DNA of 12,903 nt, taken from assembly GCA_028291305.1 (NCBI GenBank), contig JAQGII010000152.1:1-12903 (forward strand), written 5' to 3'. Positions 1 through 6,831 of this stretch are shown here, piece by piece. This stretch comes from Caulobacteraceae bacterium (GTDB taxonomy: Bacteria > Pseudomonadota > Alphaproteobacteria > Caulobacterales > Caulobacteraceae). The first letter of the stretch is position 1. Every line of letters begins with the position of its first letter. A model generated the notes under the pieces. It saw only the letters and a program-made list of their open reading frames with translations. It had not been told where the DNA came from and did no database searches. A program made the translations under genes and the position numbers.

Positions 1-786
1 GTCGATCACCTTGCCATGGGCGTCCAGCGTCAGCGTCCTGCCGCTGGCGTCGATCGTGTTGCGCGGGTTCTCGGCGCAGGCGTAGTCGTACATCAGGCCG
101 TTCACCCGCCGGTAGAGCCGCGTGACCACCCAGGGCGCAGTCAGGGCCACCGGATCCTCGATGGTGAAGACGTCTTCCATCGTGTTGGGGTCGCGTCGCC
201 GGATGCGCTCGGTGGTGCGCGCCTTGGCGCTGAGGCTCGCGCCGGAGCGGTCGATCATCAGGTCGCCTTTCACGCCCACCGTCTCGACCACCAGGGTGTC
301 GCCTTCCCAGCGGCCGATGGAGTCGCCGGTGAAGGTGTCGAAGGCCGCCTTGCCGGTCCGATGACCGCGGCCGTCGGTGTAGATGTGGCGCGCCTGACTG
401 CCGTTCTCGATGAATATCCATACCCGCTCGGGCCGCAGCACGAACTCGATGGTGTCGGGCGAGCGCATGTTGCCGGGCGTGCCGCGGGGCATGCAGCGGG
501 TCAGGGGATCGGGCAGGGTCCCGGCGCGGGCCAGGGCCTGCATCCGGCCATACTTGGCTTCCCACTCGGCGTTGTAGGGAGGGTGCGAGCGGCAGGGTTG
601 GCTGAGGGCGAAGCAGCCGCGCGGTTCGGAGGTTCCGCCGTCGAACAGGTCGGTATTGGTGGGCGGACCCTGGTTCTGCCACAGACCGCTCCAGTCGGGC
701 AGGGCGGGAGGCGCCGCCTGGCCCGCAGGAGCCGAGGCCAGCGCCATGGCCCATGCACAGGCGCCGACGGCGGCTTTAAGGTTCAT
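1..786 (-). CDS. Secreted/periplasmic protein of unknown function, 3' end outside window
   Basis: The frame is open from ATG at 786 to the left edge (262 codons, no stop), so the C-terminus is missing. A GGGGAG Shine-Dalgarno sits about 6 nt before the ATG. The N-terminus (MNLKAAVGACAWAMALASAP) looks like a Sec signal peptide, with likely cleavage after the AGQA near residues 22-25. The mature part begins with a WSGLWQ segment, then several cysteines, a segment reading IENGSQARHIYTDGRGH and another reading SIGRWEGDTLVVETVG. I recognise this W-G-x-W / IYTDGR / WEGDTLVVET pattern from uncharacterised exported proteins of Alphaproteobacteria and Acidobacteria; no enzymatic role is known to me. 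The gene is last in a run of minus-strand genes, 117 bp after the small membrane protein, so it may have its own promoter. Coding is certain; function is unknown. Confidence 0.8.
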   Translation of the reverse strand, partial: MNLKAAVGACAWAMALASAPAGQAAPPALPDWSGLWQNQGPPTNTDLFDGGTSEPRGCFALSQPCRSHPPYNAEWEAKYGRMQALARAGTLPDPLTRCMPRGTPGNMRSPDTIEFVLRPERVWIFIENGSQARHIYTDGRGHRTGKAAFDTFTGDSIGRWEGDTLVVETVGVKGDLMIDRSGASLSAKARTTERIRRRDPNTMEDVFTIEDPVALTAPWVVTRLYRRVNGLMYDYACAENPRNTIDASGRTLTLDAHGKVID

Positions 787-903
787 ATCCACTCCCCTGG
801 CTCCGTCATGCGCGCGGAGCTCTCGCCCACAGATAAGCTCAAGGGCGTTTGGCATACAACTGCCGGCGGGGTCCGCCGATCGATTGGCCGGGCCGCGGCA
901 ACC

Positions 904-1038
904 CTAGCGGCGGGCGTTCAATAGGGTGGGGACGATGTAGGCCAGGAGCAGCAGCCCCATGACGACGAGGATGATCCGGCCGACGAGCTTGGAGCGGCGG
1001 GTCCGGGCGATCGGGTCTTCGGGAGAGTCGGGGTTCAT
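904..1038 (-). CDS. Small single-pass membrane protein (44 aa)
   Basis: This is a 44-codon frame from ATG at 1038 to TAG at 904. The predicted protein has an acidic and then basic N-terminus (MNPDSPEDPIARTRRSK), one hydrophobic segment at about residues 19-39 (LVGRIILVVMGLLLLAYIVP), and a short basic tail ending NARR. That predicts a small inner-membrane protein with the charged N-terminus in the cytoplasm by the positive-inside rule. AAGGGTGG lies about 4 nt before the ATG. It follows the DUF5961-like gene by 21 bp on the same strand, so the two are probably co-transcribed. Its start codon also overlaps, as ATGA, the stop that the frameshifted upstream frame reaches. I do not recognise a named family. 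It is too short for typical ORF cut-offs and easily missed. Confidence 0.62.
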   Translation of the reverse strand: MNPDSPEDPIARTRRSKLVGRIILVVMGLLLLAYIVPTLLNARR

Positions 1039-1059
1039 GGGCCACCCTTAGCAGGCGCA

Positions 1060-1283
1060 TCAGGCGCAGGGCGAGGTATCGCCGGTGTACAGACGGACCC
1101 TGAACCAGTGCTCGATGTCGGATCCAGGTCGTGCACGATGACGGTCAGCTTCGGCTCGGCGGCCAAGGCGAAGTGCACGACATAGGTCGCGGCGGCGGCC
1201 TCCAGGCTGGACTCGTCCAGCAGGCGCACATGGCGCCGGTCGATGTCGTGGACGCTGTAGCGATGAAGCGGACCGTCGGTCAT
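1060..1283 (-). pseudogene. DUF5961-like small protein, disrupted by a one-base frameshift
   Basis: From ATG at 1283 (GAAGG about 5 nt upstream) the frame reads a plausible small alpha/beta protein, MTDGPLHRYSVHDIDRRHVR through TVIVHDLDP, for 55 codons. It then degenerates into Ser/Pro/Ala-rich sequence and stops at 1035-1037. In the neighbouring frame, starting at GAC 1119-1117, the sequence reads DIEHWFRVRLYTGDTSPCA and stops with TGA at 1060. This is a natural ending for the family (charged, Trp/Phe, then acidic, then a C-terminal PC). One missing base near 1119-1122 joins the halves into a 74-residue protein. I assign DUF5961 from memory of the N-terminal pattern; the family has no known function. 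It lies between ycaQ (42 bp upstream) and the small membrane gene (21 bp downstream). The break may be a real mutation or a sequencing error. The in-frame alternative is an 82-aa product, 1035-1283. Confidence 0.6.
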
Positions 1284-1325
1284 GGGAGCCTTCGCCCATG
1301 CCAACGCACCGAACGGCAAAAGGAA

Positions 1326-2555
1326 TCAGTCGGCGAGGGTCCGCGCCAGCCGGCCGGCCAGGTCGCCCCTCGGTTCGACCGCCACGGCCTCCAGCCCCAG
1401 CCAGCCGGCCATCAGGCGCAGTTCCGCCGCCAGGTGCTCGGCCACGTCTGCGGGCGCGTCCGGCTCGGCATGGGCGCTCTGCACCCGCAGCACCCCGGCG
1501 GCGCGGTCGGACTTGAGGTCCATCCGGCCGACGATGCGGTCGCCAAGCAGGAAGGGCAGCACATAGTAGCCGTGCTCGCGCTTGTGCGCCGGCGTGTAGA
1601 TCTCCAGCCGGACGCGCACGCAGAACAGGCGCTCGGTGCGCGACCGGTCCCAGATCAGGGGGTCGAAGGGCACCAGCAGCGCCCGCGCGTCGATCCGGCG
1701 CGGCATGCGCGCCTGGGGGTCCAGGTAGGCCGCCTGGCTCCAGCCCTCGACCTTGACCGGAACCAGGGCGCCATCCTCCACCAGCGTCTCGATGGCGGGC
1801 TTGGCGTCGCCGGGCGACTGGCGGAAATAGTCGCGCAGGTCGCCGGCCGTGGCCACGCCCAGCGAGCGCGCGGCGATCCGCAGCAGCGCCCGGTGCGCGT
1901 CAGCAGGACTGGGTGTCGGCGCCTGCACGACGGCCTGGGGCAGGACCCGTTCGGTCAGGTCATAGACCCGTTCGAAGCTGTTGCGGCGCGTGGCGGTGGT
2001 GATGAAGCCGGACCAGAACAGCCATTCCACCGCCCGCTTGTCCTCGCTCCAGCCCCACCATCCGCCGGATTTCTTCTTGAGACCGTCCAGGTCCGACGCC
2101 GCCAGGGGACCTTCCTTGCGGATGCGTTCGAGGATGGCCTCGGCTTCGGATCGCCGCTCATGGGCGAACGGCTTCACATTGCCCCAGACGCCGAGGCCCT
2201 GCCGGGCCCGCTCCATGCGCCAGCGCAGCAGCGGCTGGAGCCGGAGCGGCAGCAGCGACGCCTCGTGCGCCCAATACTCGAACAGACGGCGCGGCCTGCC
2301 CCAGGCGGCCTCGTCCAGCAGGGCGCGCGGATAGGCGCCCAGGCGTGAGAACAGGGGCAGGTAGTGGGCGCGGCTGACCACGTTGACCGAGTCGATCTGC
2401 AGCAGGGAGGTGCGCTCCAGCGCGCGGCTCAGGTGGCGCTGGGTGACGGCGCCGGCGGGGCGCGCCTCGCCGAACCCCTGGGCGGCCAGGGCGATGCGCC
2501 GCGCCTGGGCCAGGGACAGGGAATCGGGCTTCCGGCGCGTCTGCGATCCGCTCAT
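1326..2555 (-). CDS. YcaQ-family winged-helix DNA glycosylase (interstrand crosslink unhooking)
   Basis: The product is 409 aa, matching E. coli YcaQ (about 410). It belongs to the HTH_42 / AlkZ-like superfamily, tandem winged-helix glycosylases that excise bulky N-alkylated bases and unhook nitrogen-mustard interstrand crosslinks. The family's catalytic signature is visible as LLQIDSVNVVSRAHYLPLFSR with Q53-I54-D55, the Q-hydrophobic-D form of the YcaQ-like subgroup rather than the QxQ form of antibiotic self-resistance AlkZ enzymes. Other family-like segments are LFEYWAHEASLLPL and, near the C-terminus, YYVLPFLLGDRIVGRMDLKS. ATG at 2555 is the only good start, although the Shine-Dalgarno is weak. 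It heads the minus-strand run and is divergent from the PAS gene across a 186-bp gap. Nothing nearby suggests a biosynthetic cluster, so it is a general repair enzyme and not a toxin-resistance gene. The family call is firm; the substrate is inferred. Confidence 0.88.
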   Translation of the reverse strand: MSGSQTRRKPDSLSLAQARRIALAAQGFGEARPAGAVTQRHLSRALERTSLLQIDSVNVVSRAHYLPLFSRLGAYPRALLDEAAWGRPRRLFEYWAHEASLLPLRLQPLLRWRMERARQGLGVWGNVKPFAHERRSEAEAILERIRKEGPLAASDLDGLKKKSGGWWGWSEDKRAVEWLFWSGFITTATRRNSFERVYDLTERVLPQAVVQAPTPSPADAHRALLRIAARSLGVATAGDLRDYFRQSPGDAKPAIETLVEDGALVPVKVEGWSQAAYLDPQARMPRRIDARALLVPFDPLIWDRSRTERLFCVRVRLEIYTPAHKREHGYYVLPFLLGDRIVGRMDLKSDRAAGVLRVQSAHAEPDAPADVAEHLAAELRLMAGWLGLEAVAVEPRGDLAGRLARTLAD

Positions 2556-2624
2556 GGCTTCGACACCTAGCGCATTCCTCGGCCTGGCGGCGGCCCTTCG
2601 GCGGCAAACGGCCGGCCAATTTCA

Positions 2625-2641
2625 AGCGGGTGTCCCCCGCT
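2625..2641. repeat. Inverted repeat in divergent ycaQ/PAS intergenic region
   Basis: AGCGGG (2625-2630) and CCCGCT (2636-2641) form a 6-bp stem with a 5-nt loop. It lies 70 bp from the YcaQ start and about 100 bp from the PAS start, in a 186-bp gap that must carry promoters for both strands. It could be an operator or chance in GC-rich DNA. GCTACACT just downstream (about 2650) resembles part of the Caulobacter housekeeping -10 element, but I see no matching -35 element, so I do not call a promoter. Confidence 0.25.
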
Positions 2642-2741
2642 CCGGCCGCGCTACACTCGCGTTGTTATCACGCTGCAGATGGAACCTGTTTGCTGCCAAT
2701 AGGTTGTGTGCGTTCAGCCGTATCGCGGCCGGGGGTGATTC

Positions 2742-3341
2742 ATGTTCGCATCCAACGCCAAGGCAGAGGAGATTCTGCGCACCGCCATCGACGCGGTGCA
2801 GCAGGGCGGCGAAGACCTGTTCGAGACGCTGGATGCGCTCGAAGCGCCCATCTATGTGACCGACGCCGAGGGGCTGATCACTCACTACAACCAGGCCTGC
2901 ATCGGCTTCGCCGGGCGCCTGCCGACGGTCGGCGAGGACCGCTGGTGCGTCACCTGGAAACTCTACACCGACCAGGGCGCGGCGCTGCCCCACGACCAGT
3001 GCCCGATGGCGGTGGCCATCCGCAAAAAGATCCCGGTCCGCGGCGACCTGGCCGTGGCCGAGCGGCCGGACGGCACCCGGGTGAATTTCATGCCATTCCC
3101 CACGCCGCTCCTGGGCGAGGACGGGACGCTGGTCGGCGCCGTCAACATGTTGGTCGACGTGACGGACATCCGCGAGATCGCGCAGCTCTGGGCCGAAGCT
3201 CACCGATGCCGGCGGCTGGCCGCCGGCGCCGGGGACCGCAAGACGGCGGAGGACATCAATCGCCTGGCGATGGAGTACGACGCCAGGGCCGCCCAGCTGG
3301 CGGACGAGGCCGGTCACGCGCTCAGCATTCGACGCGGTTGA
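2742..3341 (+). CDS. Stand-alone PAS-domain sensory protein
   Basis: This is a 199-aa soluble protein starting at ATG 2742, with GGGGGTG about 5 nt upstream. Residues 1-30 form an amphipathic helix. About 31-142 form a PAS fold: APIYVTDAEGLITHYNQA, then a cap region with LPHDQCPMAVAI, then RPDGTRVNFMPFPTPL and a final strand GTLVGAVNMLVDVTD. Residues 143-199 form a helical tail rich in Arg, Ala and Glu. The HDQCPMA and FxPFPTPL segments are typical of PAS modules at the front of HWE/HisKA_2 histidine kinases, but no kinase, cyclase or HTH domain follows. It may therefore act in trans, by heterodimerising with a kinase or as a simple ligand sensor; this is inference. Its last 20 bp overlap the convergent sdaA gene. 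No cofactor-binding residue (flavin Cys, heme His) can be assigned with confidence. Confidence 0.82.
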   Translation: MFASNAKAEEILRTAIDAVQQGGEDLFETLDALEAPIYVTDAEGLITHYNQACIGFAGRLPTVGEDRWCVTWKLYTDQGAALPHDQCPMAVAIRKKIPVRGDLAVAERPDGTRVNFMPFPTPLLGEDGTLVGAVNMLVDVTDIREIAQLWAEAHRCRRLAAGAGDRKTAEDINRLAMEYDARAAQLADEAGHALSIRRG

Positions 3342-4707
3342 CCGCCAGGCCCACGGCCAGGCCGCCCAGGGACGTCTCCTTGTAGATTTCGCTCATGTCG
3401 TCGCCGGTTCGCTTCATGGTGGCGATCACCTTGTCGAGGCTGACGGAGTGACGGCCGTCGCCCAGCAGGGCCAGGCGGGCGGCGTCGATCGCCTTGATGG
3501 CGCCCATGGCGTTGCGTTCGATGCAGGGGATCTGCACCAGGCCGCCGATAGGGTCGCAGGTCAGGCCCAGGTTGTGCTCCATGCCGATCTCGGCGGCGTT
3601 CTCGACCTGGGCGTTGGAGCCGCCCAGCGCGGCGGCAAGGCCGGCGGCGGCCATCGAGCAGGCCACGCCCACCTCGCCCTGGCAGCCCACCTCGGCTCCC
3701 GAGATCGAGGCGTTGCGTTTGTACAGGGCCCCGATGGCCCCGGCGGTGAGCAGGAATGCATGGGCCCCTTCGCGCGTCCCCTGGTGGAAGCGGTCCTGGT
3801 AGCGCAGCACGGCCGGCACAATGCCCGCCGCACCGTTGGTCGGGGCCGTGACCACGCGTCCGCCGGCGGCATTCTCCTCGTTCACCGCCATGGCCCACAG
3901 ATTGACCCAGTCCATCGCCGCCAGGGGATCGGCGACGTTGGCCTCCATGCGCGCCAGGATCGCCTGTCGCACCTGGGCCGCGCGCCGGCGCACGTGCAGG
4001 CCGCCCGGCAGCTCGCCGCCCTGGCGCATGCCGCGTTCGATACAGGACTCCATGGCCGCCCGGATGCGATCCAGCCCGGCGCTCACCTCCGCCTGCGACC
4101 GTCGGGCCAGCTCGTTGCGGAGCATCAGCTCGGCGATGGACAGGTCGTGGGCGGCGCCCAGCGCCAGCAGGGCCTCGGCGGTGTCGAAGGGGTAGGGGAC
4201 CGGCGGGCCCTCGTCGGGCGCGTTGCGGCCGATCTCGTCCTCGTCGCGCACGAAGCCGCCGCCCACCGAGAACCATGTGCGCCCCAGCAGGCGCTGCCCC
4301 TCGCCGTCGAAGGCGGTGAAGGTCAGGGCGTTGGGATGCTGGGGCAGCCGCCGGTGGCCGGCCCAGACGATGTCGCGCCCGGCGTCGAAGGTGACTCCGC
4401 GCTCGCCGGCCAGGAGCAGGCCGCCGTCGCGCGCCACGGCGTACAGCACGGCCTCGCCTTCGTCGGGATCGAGCGTGGCCGGTTCGCGGCCGGTGAGGCC
4501 GAGGATCACCGCCCGGTCGGTATGGTGGCCCCGGCCGGTCAGGCCGAGGGAGCCGTAGAGCACCACCTCGACCCGCGCGGTGCGCTCCAGGAGCTCCTGC
4601 GCCCGCAGCAGGGCCGCGAATCGCGCGGCGGCGGTCATCGGTCCCATGGTGTGGGAACTGGAGGGGCCCACGCCCAGCTTGAACAGGTCGAAGATGCTGG
4701 TGGTCAC
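3322..4707 (-). CDS. sdaA: L-serine dehydratase (L-serine ammonia-lyase), iron-sulfur type
   Basis: This is a 461-aa single-chain enzyme converting L-serine to pyruvate and ammonia in the cytoplasm, using a [4Fe-4S] cluster instead of PLP. The N-terminal beta domain starts with SIFDLFKLGVGPSSSHTMGP, the family hallmark. The catalytic alpha domain carries APTNGAAGIVPAV and the three cluster cysteines C342 (EVGCQGE), C384 (LTCDPIGG) and C395 (IPCIERN). The last residue is Cys461; in the Legionella homologue the C-terminal cysteine enters the active site and ligates the fourth iron, so that autoinhibitory tail seems conserved here. The start is GTG at 4707; no Shine-Dalgarno is visible, but the family's N-terminus begins exactly there. 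It lies 77 bp downstream of the sensor kinase on the same strand and converges on the PAS gene with a 20-bp 3' overlap. The call is secure. Confidence 0.96.
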   Translation of the reverse strand: MTTSIFDLFKLGVGPSSSHTMGPMTAAARFAALLRAQELLERTARVEVVLYGSLGLTGRGHHTDRAVILGLTGREPATLDPDEGEAVLYAVARDGGLLLAGERGVTFDAGRDIVWAGHRRLPQHPNALTFTAFDGEGQRLLGRTWFSVGGGFVRDEDEIGRNAPDEGPPVPYPFDTAEALLALGAAHDLSIAELMLRNELARRSQAEVSAGLDRIRAAMESCIERGMRQGGELPGGLHVRRRAAQVRQAILARMEANVADPLAAMDWVNLWAMAVNEENAAGGRVVTAPTNGAAGIVPAVLRYQDRFHQGTREGAHAFLLTAGAIGALYKRNASISGAEVGCQGEVGVACSMAAAGLAAALGGSNAQVENAAEIGMEHNLGLTCDPIGGLVQIPCIERNAMGAIKAIDAARLALLGDGRHSVSLDKVIATMKRTGDDMSEIYKETSLGGLAVGLAVNRVEC

Positions 4708-4761
4708 GGCGGCGGCCCGCTGGCGGTCGATGTCAGGTGCATACTGGAAGATAAGCCGCGG

Positions 4762-4775
4762 GGCGGGGCCCCGCC
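4762..4775. repeat. Perfect 14-bp GC palindrome between kinase and sdaA
   Basis: GGCGGGGCCCCGCC is its own reverse complement. It lies 9 bp past the stop codon of the sensor kinase and 54 bp before the sdaA start, both on the minus strand. It could be part of a transcript 3' end or a protein-binding site, but no U-run follows on the minus strand (the sequence continues CCGCGGCTTATC), so it is not a standard terminator. Confidence 0.35.
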
Positions 4776-4784
4776 AGGGCGCGA

Positions 4785-5837
4785 TCAGGCCGCGGTTTCG
4801 AGGGCGAGGGTCTTCACCGTTACCTTCATCCCGGGCGCCGCGTGCGAAATGGCGACATCCGCGCCCAACTGCCGCGCCAAGCCGGCGATGATGCTGGTCC
4901 CCAGGCCGCCCGTGGAGGCGGGCGGGTCGGGCGTCATGCCGACCCCGTCGTCATCGACCGACAGGCGCCAGCCCTCCGGTCCGCGTTCATAGACCGTTGT
5001 GATCACCCCGGGCCGTCCGCCCGGGAAGGCGTGCTTGAGGGCGTTGATCACCAGTTCGGTGGTCACAAGGCCCAGGCTGACCGCTTCGCGCGAGCTGATC
5101 ACCGCCTCGTCCGAGCGGACCTCGATAGTCAGGCCGCGGGCCTCGCCGATCATCGAGGAGGCGAGGCTGGCGCACAACTTGGTCAGATAGGGAGCGACAT
5201 CGACGTCGCCCAGGGTGAACTGCAGGTGCTGCTGGACGGCGGCCAGGGACATCACCCGGTCATGCGCGTCGCGCAGCTGCAGCCGCGTCTCCTCGGACTT
5301 CACCGCACGGGCCTTGAGCAGCAGGATGCTGGCGATGATCTGCAGGCTGTTGGCGATGCGGTGCTGCATCTCGTCCATCAGCTCGGCGCGCTGGCGCAGC
5401 AGGCCGTCCTTTTCCAGCAGCAGGGCGACGTTGAGGCGCTCGGCGTTGCGCACCTGGGTCACGTCGCTGATGGCCATGATCACGCGGATGTCCGGCGCGG
5501 CGCCGTGGATGATGTTGCGGACGTTCACCAGCAGCCGGCGCGGGCGCATGTTCTCGCGGATCAGGTCGGTTTCGTAGTCGCCCATCAAGGGTCCGTTGGC
5601 GATGGCGTTCTCCAGCAGCAGGGAGAGCGGCAGGAGGCCCCAACCGCCGCCGCCGATCTCGGCCAGGGTGCGGCCATCGACGCTGTCGGTCCCGATGTCG
5701 AAGATTCCATAGAAGGAGCCGCTGGCGCAGACGACCCGCGCCTCGCCGTCCAGCAGCAGCAGGGGCAGTTGGGACGTGTCGATCAGGGCGCGGGCGAAAT
5801 CCCGCGCCGCCTCTGATGATAGGTCGGTAATCGGCAC
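4785..5837 (-). CDS. Cytoplasmic PAS sensor histidine kinase, HisKA_2 family
   Basis: The kinase is 350 aa counted from GTG at 5837. Residues 10-130 form a PAS-like sensor (LLLLDGEARVVCASGSF through VIMAISDVTQ). A linker helix runs into the HisKA_2 dimerisation helix, whose phospho-acceptor is H159 in DEMQHRIANSLQII. An HSP90-like ATPase follows, with N-box TTELVINALKHAF (N265), G1 motif VDDDGVGM (295-301) and a Gly-rich STGGLGTSIIAGL lid. There are no membrane segments, so it senses a cytoplasmic signal. HisKA_2 kinases commonly pass phosphate to stand-alone receivers, including PhyR-type general stress regulators; no receiver gene is nearby. The frame is open up to ATG 5927, but those 30 residues look like untranslated leader and the PAS-like sequence fits GTG 5837. 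The Shine-Dalgarno is poor at either start. The 165-bp gap upstream probably holds its promoter. Confidence 0.88.
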   Translation of the reverse strand: MPITDLSSEAARDFARALIDTSQLPLLLLDGEARVVCASGSFYGIFDIGTDSVDGRTLAEIGGGGWGLLPLSLLLENAIANGPLMGDYETDLIRENMRPRRLLVNVRNIIHGAAPDIRVIMAISDVTQVRNAERLNVALLLEKDGLLRQRAELMDEMQHRIANSLQIIASILLLKARAVKSEETRLQLRDAHDRVMSLAAVQQHLQFTLGDVDVAPYLTKLCASLASSMIGEARGLTIEVRSDEAVISSREAVSLGLVTTELVINALKHAFPGGRPGVITTVYERGPEGWRLSVDDDGVGMTPDPPASTGGLGTSIIAGLARQLGADVAISHAAPGMKVTVKTLALETAA

Positions 5838-6001
5838 ATGCGTCTTTCGTGCGACCCTGGGCTTGCGAAGCGAAAGCCCGTCAATCGCCGACAGTGCGCA
5901 GAGCCGCCCGGCTAGGGCTCCCCACAAGGCCGCAGCTGCACCATAACACGCTTCCGTCCAGAAAGTCGGGATTCGACAGAGGGACGTCGATCCTGACCGG
6001 G

Positions 6002-6709
6002 CTAGTGCGCCGGCGCCGCACCCAGCTGCGCAAGGCCGTTCGGATAGGCCGCTGCAAGCAGCTTGCGCGCACGCGGCAGCTCGCCGTCGATCACCTCGTG
6101 CGGCCCCCTGCGCTCGGACGGATAGGCGCTGGGGCTGAGATATTGGAAGACCTGGACATAGCCGCCGAAGCGGGGGTCCAGCTTGTAGATCTCGACGGAA
6201 TAGCGGTGGCCGGACCAGCGGGTCTCGCCTGCGCCCATCAGGACGTCGGCGACGATGTACAGCCCATCCAGGGCGCCGGAGGCGAACCGCTCCTCGTCGC
6301 CCAGGCCGCTGCGCGAGAAGCCGGAGGTGCGTTCGAAATCGTCGCTCGCCGCCCGATAGGTCCAGACATCGGTGCGGCGCAGGACGCGGCCGCCGCCGGA
6401 GAACTCCGCCTTGACCGACACCCCCTTGAGGGCGGCCTTGGCCGACAGAGGCTCCACCGCCGCGCCCCTGATCGTCTGGAAGGCGTAGCCGTCGGCCACC
6501 AGGTCGTCGCAGCGGGTCGCGGTCTCTGGGCCGCCGGTCAGGCAGACCTTGGCGGCCTTGCCGATCTCAGCGTTGGCCCCGGTGGGCTGCAGCAGGGTCA
6601 TGGTCCACGGGGTCCGGGTGCGGAGGGCGGCGGTCAGGTCCAGCTGCTGCACCGCCTCGAAGCCCGCCGGGGCGGCGAAGACGGCGGCGGCGGCCAGCAT
6701 TGCGATCAT
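6002..6709 (-). CDS. Exported protein of unknown function
   Basis: The protein is 235 aa. The start is fixed by AGGAGG ending 5 nt before ATG 6709; an in-frame extension to 6817 would add an Arg-rich stretch that lacks such a site and invades the divergent promoter. The N-terminus (MIAMLAAAAVFAAPAGFEAV) is a short hydrophobic leader with an APA cleavage-like site near residue 15, but it has no basic residue in its n-region. The mature part has exactly two cysteines (C56 in KVCLTG, C67 in TRCDD), a likely disulfide, and then beta-rich segments such as RTDVWTYRAASDDFERTSGF and RWSGHRYSVEIYKLDPRFGGY. I do not recognise the family. It is divergent from the exonuclease gene and followed, after a gap, by the sensor kinase on the same strand. 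Confidence 0.75.
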   Translation of the reverse strand: MIAMLAAAAVFAAPAGFEAVQQLDLTAALRTRTPWTMTLLQPTGANAEIGKAAKVCLTGGPETATRCDDLVADGYAFQTIRGAAVEPLSAKAALKGVSVKAEFSGGGRVLRRTDVWTYRAASDDFERTSGFSRSGLGDEERFASGALDGLYIVADVLMGAGETRWSGHRYSVEIYKLDPRFGGYVQVFQYLSPSAYPSERRGPHEVIDGELPRARKLLAAAYPNGLAQLGAAPAH

Positions 6710-6831
6710 CGGGCCCTCCTGCGCCGGCTTTCGTCTATGCAAGCATGAAGGCGGTTTGCGGGCGAGGCGTCGCGTCATTGCGCCGGACGAAATTGCTGGC
6801 ACTCTCGGCCTGCGCAAAGGGGAGCGGGCCG
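6710..6831. promoter_or_regulatory. Divergent intergenic region, exported protein / exonuclease
   Basis: This 122-bp gap between two divergent starts must supply both promoters unless the genes are expressed otherwise. On the minus strand AGGAGG serves the exported protein. On the plus strand AAAGGGGAG serves the TTG-started exonuclease. TTGCGCC, then 10 bp, then GCTGGCAC (from about 6779) loosely resembles the Caulobacter -35/-10 arrangement, but half of the key bases deviate, so no promoter is asserted. Confidence 0.3.

Noticed and set aside
16..924. A 302-codon plus-strand open frame
   Set aside because: The minus-strand frame has a signal peptide, a ribosome site and recognisable segments; this one is its complement.
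1110..1130. Programmed frameshift in the DUF5961-like gene
   Set aside because: There is no slippery heptamer, stop-proximal stimulator or downstream hairpin at the junction; a lost base is simpler.
1131..2348. A 405-codon plus-strand open frame
   Set aside because: It is antisense to the YcaQ gene, which has clear family motifs; the antisense product is compositionally biased.
3448..4992. A 514-codon open frame on the plus strand
   Set aside because: It is antisense to sdaA and the kinase; its translation is rich in Gly, Ala, His, Gln and Arg with no domain, as expected opposite a high-GC gene.
5838..5927. N-terminal 30-residue extension of the sensor kinase from ATG 5927
   Set aside because: The extension has no family-like sequence or ribosome site; GTG 5837 matches the start of the PAS-like region better.
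6798..6815. TGGCAC as a sigma-54 promoter -24 element before the exonuclease
   Set aside because: The matching -12 GC falls two bases out of register, so the spacing does not fit.
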